NCBI RefSeq assembly: GCF_910592395.1
Contig: NC_088314.1
Span: forward strand, 3,038,001 to 3,102,000
Direction of reading: 5' to 3'
Length of the DNA: 64,000 nucleotides
Source: Lineus longissimus
Lineage: Eukaryota; Nemertea; Pilidiophora; Heteronemertea; Lineidae
The notes under the pieces: model-generated
The model's database searches: none
The model's input: only the letters and a program-made list of their open reading frames with translations
Told to the model about the DNA's origin: nothing
Made by a program: the position numbers and the translations under genes
Part shown: in pieces, positions 1 through 12,897 of the stretch
Layout of the letters: every line of letters begins with the position of its first letter
How positions within the stretch are numbered: the first letter of the stretch is position 1

Positions 1-253
1 CTCCTCGTGGTGGCCTGCGGTAACTGGACACCTTGCGGCTCCAGGCAAAATCTGCTGGGGATCTCGGAGCAGATTGGAGCCCCAGAAGTGCAGTGTGCAG
101 GCCCACTGGCATGTGGACACGCCCTGGCACTCACTAATCCAATTCCCAGCTATGGGTTAAATAGCATGCTGAAGTCGGATGCACTGGGCCAGCGCCCTGG
201 CGTCTAACCAGCGGTGGTGGCGCCTAACCACAGTGCAACGCATCCAAAACGCT

Positions 254-1519
254 ATGACAGACAACCAATCAATGATACGAGATGGTGCTCGACCTGTGGA
301 GACCCGCCAGGCTGGAAGAGCACCGGGCCCCAGGCCTCGAAGGGGTCCACCCAACGCGACTGGTGGTCCCGTGACCCCGTCTCGAGGAGCCAGGAGACGG
401 GCAGGGAAAGCTACTGGCCAGACCAATGAAGAGATCAGAGCCCTCAACATCCTCCAATGGAATGCAGAAGGCGTGTACAACAAGAAAGTCGCTCTCACAG
501 AGCGCCTGCATACAGAGAAAATAGACATCGCATGCATCCAAGAGACTCACCTTACTGAGAATCGAAGATTCACGGTGAGGTGGTACCAAACCATCAGGAA
601 GGATCGCATTGAAAGATCAAAGGGCGGTGTTCTAGTCTTAGTACACAACTCCATCCCAGTACAAGACTTTGAGGTGAACACCAACAGAGAAGCAGAGATC
701 AATGGAATCAGGACAAAGATCCAAGAGGAGGACATTAAGATCTATAACATCTACTGTCCCAATGACAAAGAACTATCCCTAGAGAAGCTTGAAGTGCCGG
801 AATCCAACTGCCTGGTACTCGGAGATTTCAACAGCCACTCTGAAAGCTGGGGATACACAGATTCAGACAAGAGAGGGGATGAAGTGGAGGACTGGCAGAT
901 CGACAACAACCTGCTCCTCCTAAACGATGCCGAGGATCCACCAACCTTCTACTCAAGAAGGTGGCACACAACATCGAACCCGGACCTCGCCTTTGCCACC
1001 AATGACCTGTATGGAAGAACAACAAGATCAGTTCTGAAACAACTAGGAGGTAGTGATCACAGACCAGTCAAACTCACTATCAACCTGAACCACAGGCCGC
1101 AAGAAGCTAGCACTCTCCCGAGATGGAACTACAAGAAAGCCAACTGGGATCTCTTCACCTCTAAAACAGATGAGAACACCAAACATCTCCAAAAAAGCCC
1201 TAACATCAACAAGATGGTGAAAGAGTTCAACCAGGCACTCCTCACTGCTGCCAAGGAAAGCATTCCAAGAGAAGCAAGAAAGAACTACAAGCCCTATTGG
1301 ACAGAGGAGCTGCAGGAGCTAGACGATGCCGTGCAGAAAGCGAGGGAAAACGTGGAAGCAACACCAAACACAGAAAACAACATCACCCTGAAAGAAGCAA
1401 CTGCAAGGTACAAGAAGGCATGCATCCAAAGTTCAAGGAAGAAGTGGATTGAGAAAAAACCGAGAGCCTCAACCTGGATCGAGATGGAAACAAGTTATGG
1501 AAGCTTGCCCAGGCTCTAA
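254..1519 (+). pseudogene. Endonuclease-domain ORF of retrotransposon copy 1
   Basis: The frame opens upstream at 179, but the first ATG that looks like a true start is at 254, after a proline/arginine-poor leader. An Arg/Pro/Gly-rich N-terminus is followed by an exonuclease-endonuclease-phosphatase fold. Visible motifs are NILQWNAEGV, IDIACIQETHL (catalytic Glu), NIYCPND, VLGDFNSHSESWGY (Asp/Asn), SNPDLAFATND and the terminal GGSDHRPV (Asp-His). The enzyme would nick target DNA to prime reverse transcription. All EN catalytic motifs are intact here. The ORF ends at a TAA because the frame leaves that of the RT at the A6 run 1454-1459; the conserved continuation lies in the -1 frame. Classed as a pseudogene because the downstream polyprotein is interrupted. 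Confidence 0.85.
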
Positions 1520-4105
1520 ATGACGAAAAACCAAAGGGACAAGCACCGATTCTCGAGAACAACAAGCAGGAGCTCTTGACAGGAAAGAAAGCAGCGAACC
1601 ACTTCATCAACGAATACCAACAAATCAGTGACATCGAAATACCACCAGAGAGGAACAGAGAAGTTCTGGGAGCCCAGAAGTCGTTTCGTAACCAACAGAA
1701 GAGTGAGGATGAGATGATGACCCAAGAACTTCACCAAGAAGGAACTGAAAGAAGCCCTATCCACACTGAAATTGAAGAAATCGCCTGGACCAGACGACAT
1801 CACGAACGAGATGCTTCTACATCTAGGAACGGTAGCGGAAGATAGGTTGCTACACATCTACAATACCAGCTGGAAAACAGGAAAGGTTCCACAAATATGG
1901 AGGGAAGCGGTTATGATCCCAATACACAAGCCCGGCAAGGACAAAGCTAAAGCCCAGAGCTACAGACCAATCAGCCTCACGAGTAATGTCGGAAAGGTTA
2001 TGGAACGGCTGATTAACAACCGGCTGACATGGCACCTGGAAGAGAAACAAGTCCTCCGTCCAGAGCAAGCAGGCTTCCGAAGCAACCGATCTACAGAGGA
2101 CCAAGTAACCTACATAGCCCAGGAGATCGACGACGCCTTCCAGGACAAAGAGGTCACGCTAGCTGTCTTTGTCGACATGGAGAAAGCATTCGACAAAGTC
2201 TGGAAGGCCGGACTCAAACTCAAACTACACCAGTGTGGGATCAGAGGGAACATGTACGCATGGATCTCACAGTATCTACACAACAGAAAGGCTAGAGTCA
2301 AGGTGCAGGGACAACACAGCAGGAAGAAGCTGCTGAGACAAGGTGTACCCCAGGGAGGAGTACTGTCCCCCACACTCTTCCTGGTATTCATCAATGACAT
2401 ACTAGCCGGAATGCCCAAGAAAGTCAAGGGAGCTATCTACGCTGATGACCTAGTTCTGTGGTGCTCTGAAGAGAAACTAGATGTGGCAAGATCACGCATC
2501 CAGGCAGCTCTGAACACACTGCAGAAGTGGGCCGAAACCTGGCTTGTTACTGTGAACTCCGCCAAGACAGCCTACACGATCTTCTCACTCTCAACCAAGC
2601 AACAGAAAACCCGCCTCACTCTAAACGGGAAACCTCTTCAACAAGAACAGACCCCCAAATACCTCGGAATGACCTTTGACCGTCGAATGACATGGAGGAA
2701 CCACATAGAGCTAACCACTCTCCGGGCAAAACGGCGACTCTCACTCATGTAGAAGCTGACATGCAGCCAGTGGGGAGCAGACACCAGTGTACTGAAGAAA
2801 CTCTACGTCGGAAGAATAAGGCCAGTGATGGAGTACGGGACAACTGCAATGGCCAATGCAGCCAAGTCCAACACTGCAAAACTCAACCGTGTGCAGAACC
2901 AAGCCGAGCGTATCATCACCGGGGCCATGAAATCTACGCCAATCACTGCAATGGAGACCATAACCAAGCTCCAACCACAAGAAGACCGGAGGGAAGTGAA
3001 GGTGATCACACTGGCAGAGAAGTTCAAAAGGATGAAAACCCACCCAATGCACCAGAGAGTCCAAAAAGGAGCTCGGAAAAGCAGCTTCATCAGTCAAAGC
3101 AAGGCGCTGGAAAGGAATCACCCTGAACTGAAAGTCAGCACTCCAAGGGATATACCATCTAGCAGACCCAAGCCAACACTCGACCCCCGAATGTCACCGG
3201 AGATCAAGGAGACAGTCCCTGGTATCCTCAGCAAACACCTCCAAACTGATGAGGCACGGAAAGCTCTGTCAATGGAGCATATCCACATGCAGTACCCAGA
3301 CCAGAAGTGGACCCATGTGTATACTGATGGGTCAGCAACTGACGCAACCAGAGATGGAGGAGGAGGCATCCTTATCAAGTATAAAGACGAGGAAGAGACA
3401 ATCGCGATATCTACAGGTAGATACTCCAGCAACTACAGAGCTGAAGCCGTCGCAATTGAAGAGGCAACCAAGAAGCTGAAACAGAAGAGGAACAAGACCA
3501 GACATCGAATAGTCATATTCACTGATGCCCTTTCTGTCCTGAAAGCCATGCAAGATCCGAAGAAGGAGGAAGTGCAGAACCTCACCACATCTCTAAAAGC
3601 CCTATGTTCATGCAGGAAGAAAGTCGTTCTCCAGTGGATACCAGCCCACTGCAACATCAAGGGGAACGAGAAGGCCGACCATCTGGCCAAGGAAGGAAGC
3701 CAACTACACCAGAGCGACCTGTCCCTAACATATAAGGAGGCTAAAACCAATATCAAAGCTGCCTACTGGACCAAGTGGAAGGAAGAGCATGAGGGATATG
3801 ATGCTAATGACAATTACAACAAACTCACCAGAAGAGGCCAGGCCATCATATTCCGACTGCGAACCGGTCACAGCAGGTTACGCCATCACCTGTTTACAAA
3901 GTTACGGATCGGAGACAACGACTTGTGCCCTTGTGCCACGGAACCGATGACCGTGGCACACATCCTGACAAGATGTGCGAGATTGGCAGCTCTGAGAAAA
4001 GACATCTGGCCAGAAGGTACCAGCCTACAAGACCAGCTCTATGGAGACCTCCAACAGCTGCGAAACACCATAGAATATATCAGAAGATCGGACTTGACTG
4101 TCTAG
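1460..4105 (+). pseudogene. Broken RT-RNase H polyprotein, copy 1
   Basis: The reverse transcriptase fingers/palm is recognisable from KSPGPDDITNEML, followed by YRPISLTS, FVDMEKAFDKVW (motif A Asp), GVPQGGVLSPTLF and YADDLVLW (catalytic Asp pair). RNase H follows with VYTDGSATD, NYRAEAVAIEEA, IFTDALSVL and GNEKADHLA, which supply the D-E-D-D residues. The end carries LCPCATEPMTVAHILTRC, a probable zinc knuckle. Copy-specific lesions are an extra C at about 1721-1723 (frameshift), AAG to TAG at 2750-2752 between RT and RNase H, and a 12-bp in-frame deletion near 3080. The RNase H part (about 2825-4105) is open. Confidence 0.88.
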
Positions 4106-4129
4106 AGCGAACGAGAAGAAGAAGAAGAA

Positions 4130-5566
4130 TCAATCCTTAGCAAGATGTCTTAAACCTTGCAGAAAAATCTCCAATCCGAGCAAGATGTATTAAATCTTGC
4201 CGAAAATCTATGACATTAAAATAGCAGACTATCTGGACCTTTTTGTGGCCAAGCTGAGTCAAGGATCAGGTCTAACCTTGAGGCTCTCCCTCAGGTTGGT
4301 TGGGAGGGTCGTTCTTCGTCATCCCAAAGGCAGCGATAATACCGAGACTTGCAACCTCTCACCTAAAAGACTAGTTGAACCTATAAAATATGGAATCAGA
4401 ATGAGGCATTTCAATCAATCCTTAGCAAGATGTCTTAAACCTTGCAGAAAAATCTCCAATCCGAGCAAAATGTATTCAATCGTGCCGAAAAATCTATGAC
4501 ATTAAAATAGCAGACTATCTGCGCCATTTTGTGGCCAAGCTGAGTCAAGGATCAGGTCTCACCTTGAGGCTCTCCCTCAGGTTGGTTGGGAGGGTCGTTC
4601 AGCGCCATCCCAAAGGCAATGATGATACCGAGACTTGCAACCTCTCACCTAAAAGACTAGTTGAACCTATAAAATATGGAATCAGAATGAGGCATTTCAA
4701 TCAATCCTTAACAAGATGTCTTAAACCTTGCAGAAAAATCTCCAATCCGAGCAAGATGTATTAAATTTTGCCGAAAATCTATGACATTAAAATAGCAGAC
4801 TATCTGCACCTTTTTGTGGCCAAGCTGAGTCAAGGATCAGGTCTAACCTTGAGGCTCTGCCTAAGGTTGGTTGGGAGGGTCGTTCTTCGTATCCCAAAGG
4901 CTGTGATGATACCGAGACTTGCAACCTCTCACCTAAAAGACTAGTTGAACCTATAAAATATGGAATCAGAATGAGGCATTTCAATCAATCCTCAGCAAGA
5001 TGTCTTAAACCTTGCAGAAAAATCTCCAATCTGAGCAAGATGTATTAAATCTTGCAGAAAAATCTATGGCATTAAAGAGCAGACTGTCTGTGCCATTTTG
5101 TGGCCAAGCTGAGTCAAGGATCAGGTCTAACCTTGAGGCTCTCCCTCAGTTTGGTTGGGAGGGTCGTTCTTTGTCATCCCAAAGTCAGCGATAATACCGA
5201 GACTTGCAACCTCTCACCTAAAAGACTAGTTGAATCTATAAAATATGGAATCAGAATGAGGCATTTCAATCAATCCTTAGCAAGATGTCTTAAACCTTGC
5301 AGAAAAATCTCCAATCCGAGCAAGATGTATTAAATCTTGCCGAAAAATCTATGGCATTAAAATAGCATACTGTCTGCGCTATTTTGTTGCCAAGCTGAGT
5401 CAAGGATCAGGTCTTACCTTGAGTCTCTGCCTCAGGTTGGTTGGGAGGGTCGTTCTTCGTCATCCCAAAGGCAGCGACAATACCGAGACTTACAACCTCT
5501 CACCTAAGAGACTAGTTGAACCTATAAAATATGGAATCAGAATGAGGCATTTCAATCAATCCTTAG
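4130..5566. repeat. ~286-bp satellite block between element copies 1 and 2 (about 5 units)
   Basis: Tandem units of about 286 bp, measured from the recurrent motif atgaggcatt at 4401, 4687, 4971 and 5256 (spacings 286, 284, 285). Conserved landmarks per unit are ccgagcaagatgtatt, aagctgagtcaaggatcagg, ggttggttgggagggtcgtt, accgagacttgcaacctctc and cctataaaatatggaatc. The last unit carries the variant acttacaacc and gagactagttg just before the next insertion, a combination repeated before copies 3 and 4. Confidence 0.95.
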
Positions 5567-5999
5567 TGGGCCATGTGGTTTAACCACTGGGTGGAGTGAC
5601 GCGTCTAGTGCTTTAGCGTAGTGTAGATACGTTTCTCGCTTTCAGCTACGGCCGCTGGCTAGCCCTCGGGTGAAAAGAGGAGCAGATGTGCGTTAGTCTC
5701 CTCCTGCCAGTACACAGCCTCTCCTCTATCAAGACTCCAGCAGTACCTCCTCGTGGTGGCCTGCGGTAACTGGACACCTTGCGGCTCCAGGCAAAATCTG
5801 CTGGGGATCTCGGAGCAGATTGGAGCCCCAGAAGTGCAGTGTGCAGGCCCACTGGCATGTGGACACGCCCTGGCACTCACTTATCCAATTCCCAGCTATG
5901 GGTTAAATAGCATGCTGAAGTCGGATGCACTGGGCCAGCGCCCTGGCGTCTAACCAGCGGTGGTGGCGCCTAACCACAGTGCAACGCATCCAAAACGCT

Positions 6000-6918
6000 A
6001 TGACAGACAACCAATCAATGATACGAGATGGTGCTCGACCTGTGGAGACCCGCCAGGCTGGAAGAGCACCGGGCCCCAGGCCTCGAAGGGGTCCACCCAA
6101 CGCGACTGGTGGTCCCGTGACCCCGTCTCGAGGAGCCAGGAGACGGGCAGGGAAAGCTACTGGCCAGACCAATTAAGAGATCAGAGCCCTCAACATCCTC
6201 CAATGGAATGCAGAAGGCGTGTACAACAAGAAAGTCGCTCTCACAGAGCGCCTGCATACAGAGAAAATAGACATCGCATGCATCCAAGAGACTCACCTTA
6301 CTGAGAATCGAAGATTCACGGTGAGGTGGTACCAAACCATCAGGAAGGATCGCATTGAAAGATCAAAGGGCGGTGTTCCCGGACCTCGCCTTTGCCACCA
6401 ATGACCTGTATGGAAGAACAACAAGATCAGTTTTGAAACAACTAGGAGGTAGTGATCACAGACCAGTCAAACTCACTATCAACCTGAACCACAGGCCGCA
6501 AGAAGCTAGCACTCTCCCGAGATGGAACTACAAGAAAGCCAACTGGGATCTCTTCACCTCTTAAACAGATGAGAACACCAAACATCTCCAAAAAAGCCCT
6601 AACATCAACAAGATGGTGAAAGAGTTCAACCAGGCACTCCTCACTGCTGCCAAGGAAAGCATTCCAAGAGAAGCAAGAAAGAACCACAAGCCCTATTGGA
6701 CAGAGGAGCTGCAGGAGCTAGACGATGCCGTGCAGAAAGCGAGGGAAAACGTGGAAGCAACACCAAACACAGAAAACAACATCACCCTGAAAGAAGCAAC
6801 TGCAAGGTACAAGAAGGCATGCATCCAAAGTTCAAGGAAGAAGTGGATTGAGAAAAAACCGAGAGCCTCAACCTGGATCGAGATGGAAACAAGTTATGGA
6901 AGCTTGCCCAGGCTCTAA
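6000..6918 (+). pseudogene. Endonuclease ORF remnant, copy 2
   Basis: Homologous to the copy-1 endonuclease ORF but multiply broken. GAA is replaced by TAA at 6174-6176, a ~347-bp deletion at about 6377-6380 removes the middle of the EN domain (from after KGGV to before PDLAFATND) and shifts the frame, and AAA is replaced by TAA at 6562-6564. The linker continues open from 6613 to the shared TAA at 6916-6918. It cannot encode an active endonuclease. Confidence 0.88.
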
Positions 6919-9515
6919 ATGACGAAAAACCAAAGGGACAAGCACCGATTCTCGAGAACAACAAGCAGGAGCTCTTGACAGGAAAGAAAGCAGCGAACCA
7001 CTTCATCAACGAATACCAACAAATCAGTGACATCGAAATACCACCAGAGAGGAACAGAGAAGTTCTGGGAGCCCAGAAGTCGTTTCGTAACCAACAGAAG
7101 AGTGAGGATGAGATGATGACCAAGAACTTCACCAAGAAGGAACTGAAAGAAGCCCTATCCACACTGAAATTGAAGAAATCGCCTGGACCAGACGACATCA
7201 CGAACGAGATGCTTCTACATCTAGGAACGGTAGCAGAAGATAGGTTGCTACACATCTACAATACCAGCTGGAAAACAGGAAAGGTTCCACAAATATGGAG
7301 GGAAGCGGTTATGATCCCAATACACAAGCCCGGCAAGGACAAAGCTAAAGCCCAGAGCTACAGACCAATCAGCCTCACGAGTAATGTCGGAAAGGTTATG
7401 GAACGGCTGATTAACAACCGGCTGACATGGCACCTGGAAGAGAAACAAGTCCTCCGTCCAGAGCAAGCAGGCTTCCGAAGCAACCGATCTACAGAGGACC
7501 AAGTAACCTACATAGCCCAGGAGATCGACGACGCCTTCCAGGACAAAGAGGTCACGCTAGCTGTCTTTGTCGACATGGAGAAAGCATTCGACAAAGTCTG
7601 GAAGGCCGGACTCAAACTCAAACTACACCAGTGTGGGATCAGAGGGAACATGTACGCATGGATCTCACAGTATCTACACAACAGAAAGGCTAGAGTCAAG
7701 GTGCAGGGACAACACAGCAGGAAGAAGCTGCTGAGACAAGGTGTACCCCAGGGAGGAGTACTGTCCCCCACACTCTTCCTGGTATTCATCAATGACATAC
7801 TAGCCGGAATGCCCAAGAAAGTCAAGGGAGCTATCTACGCTGATGACCTAGTTCTGTGGTGTTCTGAAGAGAAACTAGATGTGGCAAGATCACGCATCCA
7901 GGCAGCTCTGAACACACTGCAGAAGTGGGCCGAAACCTGGCTTGTTACTGTGAACTCCGCCAAGACAGCCTACACGATCTTCTCACTCTCAACCAAGCAA
8001 CAGAAAACCTGCCTCACTCTAAACGGGAAACCTCTTCAACAAGAACAGACCCCCAAATACCTCGGAATGACCTTTGACCGTCGAATGACATGGAGGAACC
8101 ACATAGAGCTAACCACTCTCCGGGCAAAACGGCGACTCTCACTCATGAAGAAGCTGACATGCAGCCAGTGGGGAGCAGACACCAGTGTACTGAAGAAACT
8201 CTATGTCGGAAGAATAAGGCCAGTGATGGAGTACGGGACAACTGCAATGGCCAATGCAGCCAAGTCCAACACTGCAAAACTCAACCGTGTGCAGAACCAA
8301 GCCGAGCGTATCATCACCGGGGCCATGAAATCTACGCCAATCACTGCAATGGAGACCATAACCAAGCTCCAACCACAAGAAGACCGGAGGGAAGTGAAGG
8401 TGATCACACTGGCAGAGAAGTTCAAAAGGATGAAAACCCACCCAATGAACCAGAGAGTCCAAAAAGGAGCTCGGAAAAGACTGAAGTGAGGCAGCTTGAT
8501 CAGTCAAAGCAAGGCACTGGAAAGGAATCACCCTGAACTGAAAGTCAGCACTCCAAGGGATATACCATCTAGCAGACCCAAGCCAACACTCGACCCCCGA
8601 ATGTCACCGGAGATCAAGGAGACAATCCCTGGTATCCTCAGCAAACACCTCCAAACTGATGAGGCACGGAAAGCTCTGACAATGGAGCATATCCACATGC
8701 AGTACCCAGACCAGAAGTGGACCCATGTGTATACTGATGGGTCAGCAACTGACGCAACCAGAGATGGAGGAGGAGGCATCCTTATCAAGTATAAAGACGA
8801 GGAAGAGACAATCGCGATATCTACAGGTAGATACTCCAGCAACTACAGAGCTGAAGCCGTCGCAATTGAAGAGGCAACCAAGAGGCTGAAACAGAAGAGG
8901 AACAAGACCAGACATCGAATAGTCATATTCACTGATGCCCTTTCTGTCCTGAAAGCCATGCAAGATCCGAAGAAGGAGGAAATGCAGAACCTCACCACAT
9001 CTCTAAAAGCCCTATGTTCATGCAGGAAGAAAGTCGTTCTCCAGTGGATACCAGCCCACTGCAACATCAAGGGGAACGAGAAGGCCGACCATCTGGCCAA
9101 GGAAGGAAGCCAACTACACCAGAGCGACCTGTCCCTAACATATAAGGAGGCAAAAACCAATATCAAAGCTGCCTACTGGACCAAGTGGAAGGAAGAGCAC
9201 GAGGGATATGATGCTAATGACAATTACAACAAACTCACCAGAAGAGGCCAGGCCATCATATTCCGACTGCGAACCGGCCACAGCAGGTTACGGCATCACC
9301 TGTTTACAAAGTTACGGATCGGAGACAACGACTTGTGCCCATGTGCCACGGAACCGATGACCGTGGCACACATCCTGACAAGATGTGCGAGATTGGCACC
9401 TCTGAGAAAAGGCATCTGGCCAGAAGGTACCAGCCTACAAGACCAGCTCTATGGAGACCTCCAACAGCTGCGAAACACCATAGAATATATCAGAAGATCG
9501 GACTTGACTGTCTAG
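6859..9515 (+). pseudogene. RT-RNase H polyprotein of copy 2, one nonsense codon
   Basis: The frame is open from the A6 run at 6853-6858 through the whole RT domain (YADDLVLW and PQGGVLSP present) to a TGA at 8487-8489, where the other copies read CGA. RNase H and the C-x-C/H/C tail continue in the same frame to 9515. The CGA to TGA change is a C-to-T transition at a CpG, as expected from methylcytosine deamination in silenced repeats. RT and RNase H catalytic motifs are all present. Confidence 0.9.
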
Positions 9516-9539
9516 AGCGAACGAGAAGAAGAAGAAGAA

Positions 9540-11197
9540 TCAATCCTTAGCAAGATGTCTTAAACTAGCAGACTATCTGCACCTTTTTGAGGCCAAGCTG
9601 AGTCAAGGATCAGGTCTAACCTTGAGGCTCTCCCTCAGGTTGGTTGGGAGGGTCGTTCTTCGTCATCCCAAAGGCAGTGATGATACCAAGACTTGCAACC
9701 TCTCACCTAAAAGACTAGTTGAACCTATAAAATATGGAATCAGAATGAGGCATTTCAATCAATCCTCAGCAAGATGTCTTAAACCTTGCAGAAAAATCTC
9801 TAATCCGAGCAAGATGTATTAAATCTTACCGAAAAATCTATGGCATTGAAATAGCAGACTGTCTGCGCCATTTTGTTGCAAAGCTGAGTCTAGGATCAGG
9901 TCTAACCTTGAGGCTCTGCCTCAGGTTGGTTGGGAGGGTCGTTCATTGTCATCCCAAAGGCAGCGACAATACCGAGACTTCCAACCTCTCACCTAAAAGA
10001 CTAGTTGAACCTTCAAAATATGGAATCAGAATGAGGCATTTCAATCAATCCTGAGCAAGATGTCTTAAACCTTGCAGAAAAATCTCCAATCCGAGCAAGA
10101 TGTATTAAATCTTACCGAAAAATCTATGGCATTGAAATAGCAGACTATCTGCGCCATTTTGTGGCCAAGCTGAGTCAAGGATCAGGTCTAACCTTGAGGC
10201 TCTCCCTCAGGTTGGTTGGGAGGGTCGTTCTTCGTATCCCAAAGGCAGTGATGATACCGAGAATTGCAACCTCTCACCTAAAAGACTAGTTGAACCTATA
10301 AAATATGGAATCAGAATGAGGCATTTCAATCAATCCTCAGCAAGATGTCTTAAACCTTGCAGAAAAATCTCCAATCTGAGCAAGATGTATTAAATCTTGC
10401 AGAAAAATCTATGGCATTAAATAGCAGACTGTCTGCGCCATTTTGTGGCCAAGCTGAGTCAAGGATCAGGTCTAACCTTGAGGCTCTCCCTCAGGTTGGT
10501 TGGGAGGGTCGTTCTTCGTCATCCCAAAGTCAGCGATAATACTGAGACTTGCAACCTCTCACCTTAAAGACTAGTTGAACCTATAAAATATGGAATCAGA
10601 ATGAGGCATTTCAATCAATCCTTAGCAAGATGTCTTAAACCTTGCAGAAAAATCTCTAATCCGAGCAAGATGTATTAAATCTTACCGAAAAATCTATGGC
10701 ATTGAAATAGCAGACTGTCTGCGCTATTTTGTTGCCAAGCTGAGTCAAGGATCAGGTCTTACCTTGAGGCTCTGCCTCAGGTTGGTTGGGAGGGTCGTTC
10801 ATTGTCATCCCAAAGGCAGTGATGATACCGAGACTTGCAACCTCTCACCTAAGAGACTAGTTGAATCTATAAAATATGGAATCAGAATGAGGCATTTCAA
10901 TCAATCCTTAGCAAGATGTCTTAAACCTTGCAGAAAAATCTCCAATCCGAGCAAGATGTATTAAATCTTGCTGAAAAATCTATGGCATTAAAATAGCATA
11001 CTGTCTGCGCTATTTTGTTGCCAAGCTGAGTCAAGGATCAGGTCTAACCTCGAGACTCTCCCTCAGGTTGGTTGGGAGGGTCGTTCTTCGTCATCCCAAA
11101 GGCAGCGACAATACCGAGACTTACAACCTCTCACCTAAGAGACTAGTTGAACCTATAAAATATGGAATCAGAATGAGGCATTTCAATCAATCCTTAG
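9540..11197. repeat. ~286-bp satellite block between copies 2 and 3 (about 5.8 units)
   Basis: Same satellite family as 4130-5566. The first unit is shortened (cttaaactagcagac joins two distant unit positions at about 9565), explaining the non-integer unit number. Units alternate between sub-types with gaaatagcagactgtctgcgc and aaatagcagactatctgc. The final unit again carries acttacaacc before the element junction at 11197/11198. Confidence 0.95.
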
Positions 11198-11630
11198 TGG
11201 GCCATGTGGTTTAACCACTGGGTGGAGTGACGCGTCTAGTGCTTTAGCGTAGTGTAGATACGTTTCTCGCTTTCAGCTACGGCCGCTGGCTAGCCCTTGG
11301 GTGAAAAGAGGAGCAGATGTGCGTAAGTCTCCTCCTGCCAGTACACAGCCTCTCCTCTATCAAGACTCCAGCAGTACCTCCTCGTGGTGGCCTGCGGTAA
11401 CTGGACACCTTGCGGCTCCAGGCAAAATCTGCTGGGGATCTCGGAGCAGATTGGAGCCCCAGAAGTGCAGTGTGCAGGCCCACTGGCATGTGGACATGCC
11501 CTGGCACTCACTAATCCAATTCCCAGCTATGGGTTAAATAGCATGCTGAAGTCGGATGCACTGGGCCAGCGCCCTGGCCTCTAACCAGCGGTGGTGGCGC
11601 CTAACCACAGTGCAACGCATCCAAAACGCT

Positions 11631-12897
11631 ATGACAGACAACCAATCAATGATACGAGATGGTGCTCGACCTGTGGAGACCCGCCAGGCTGGAAGAGCAC
11701 CGGGCCCCAGGCCTCGAAGGGGTCCACCCAACGCGACTGGTGGTCCCGTGACCCCGTCTCGAGGAGCCAGGAGACGGGCAGGGAAAGCTACTGGCCAGAC
11801 CAATGAAGAGATCAGAGCCCTCAACATCCTCCAATGGAATGCAGAAGGCGTGTACAACAAGAAAGTCGCTCTCATAGAGCGCCTGCATACAGAGAAAATA
11901 GACATCGCATGCATCCAAGAGACTCACCTTACTGAGAATCGAAGATTCACGGTGAGGGGGTACCAAACCATCAGGAAGGATCGCATTGAAAGATCAAAGG
12001 GCGGTGTTCTAGTCTTAGTACACAACTCCATCCCAGTACAAGACTTTGAGGTGAACACCAACAGAGAAGCAGAGATCAATGGAATCAGGACAAAGATCCA
12101 AGAGGAGGACATCAAGATCTATAACATCTACTGTCCCAATGACAAAGAACTATCCCTAGAGAAGCTTGAAGTGCCGGAATCCAACTGCCTGGTACTCGGA
12201 GATTTCAACAGCAACTCTGAAAGCTGGGGATACACAGATTCAGACAAGAGAGGGGATGAAGTGGAGGACTGGCAGATCGACAACAACCTGCTCCTCCTAA
12301 ACGATGCCGAGGATCCACCAACCTTCTACTCAAGAAGGTGGCACACAACATCGAACCCGGACCTCGCCTTTGCCACCAATGACCTGTATGGAAGAACAAC
12401 AAGATCAGTTCTGAAACAACTAGGAGGTAGTGATCACAGACCAGTCAAACTCACTATCAACCTGAACCACAGGCCGCAAGAATCTAGCACTCTCCCGAGA
12501 TGGAACTACAAGAAAGCCAACTTGGATCTCTTCACCCTTTAAAACAGATGAGAACACCAAACATCTCCAAAAAAGCCCTAACATCAACAAGATGGTGAAA
12601 GAGTTCAACCAGGCACTCCTCACTGCTGCCAAGGAAAGCATTCCAAGAGGAGCAAGAAAGAACTACAAGCCCTATTGGACAGAGGAGCTGCAGGAGCTAG
12701 ACAATGCCGTGCAGAAAGCGAGGGAAAACGTGGAAGCAACACCAAACACAGAAAACAACATCACCCTGAAAGAAGCAACTGCAAGGTACAAGAAGGCATG
12801 CATCCAAAGTTCAAGGAAGAAGTGGATTGAGAAAAAACCGAGAGCCTCAACCTGGATCGAGATGGAAACAAGTTATGGAAGCTTGCCCAGGCTCTAA
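11631..12897 (+). pseudogene. Endonuclease ORF, copy 3 (frameshift at its end)
   Basis: ATG at 11631 starts the same Arg/Pro-rich leader. All EN motifs are present, including GDFNSNSESWGY (His of the other copies replaced by Asn) and GGSDHRPV. An extra T near 12538 (ttcaccctttaaaac) shifts the frame and stops translation at 12540-12542, just after the EN domain. The linker resumes in another frame from about 12592 to the shared stop at 12897. The A6 run is at 12832-12837. Confidence 0.87.

Larger units (their letters stand above)
1..4129 (+). mobile_element. I-group non-LTR retrotransposon, copy 1 (5' end outside window)
   Basis: Non-LTR element with domain order AP-endonuclease, reverse transcriptase, RNase H and a C-terminal C-x-C/H/C knuckle, ending in a (GAA)n tail. 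By alignment with copy 2, about 180 bases of the 5' end lie left of the window. The 3' end is followed directly by the satellite motif tcaatccttag, the target duplication seen on both sides of the other copies. EN followed by RT and RNase H is the I-superfamily arrangement (I, Ingi, Nimb). No separate gag-like ORF1 is visible in any copy. This copy is defective: shared A6 frame break at 1454-1459, one extra C at about 1721-1723, TAG at 2750-2752 and a 12-bp in-frame deletion near 3080. Confidence 0.93.
5567..9539 (+). mobile_element. I-group non-LTR retrotransposon, copy 2 (internally deleted)
   Basis: Starts tgggccatgtgg immediately after the satellite motif tcaatccttag (5556-5566) and ends in (GAA)n before a second tcaatccttag at 9540. 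This gives an 11-bp target duplication, up to 13 bp if the ambiguous AA is included. Length is 3973 bp against 4318 bp for copy 4. The shortfall is a ~347-bp deletion inside the endonuclease at about 6377-6380. The ~390-bp leader has no long ORF. The flanking satellite at the 3' side has its own ~75-bp deletion (around 9565). Confidence 0.95.

Noticed and set aside
157-537. Long minus-strand ORFs inside the retroelement copies (for example 157-537, 1516-1857, 2741-3121 and their counterparts)
   Set aside because: They are antisense to EN/RT/RNase H coding sequence, recur only because the element recurs, and have no recognisable domain.
1454-1459. Confident call of programmed -1 frameshifting at A6
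   Set aside because: The site is G_AAA_AAA and not a canonical slippery heptamer. All copies here probably derive from one founder, so a shared mutation explains it equally well.
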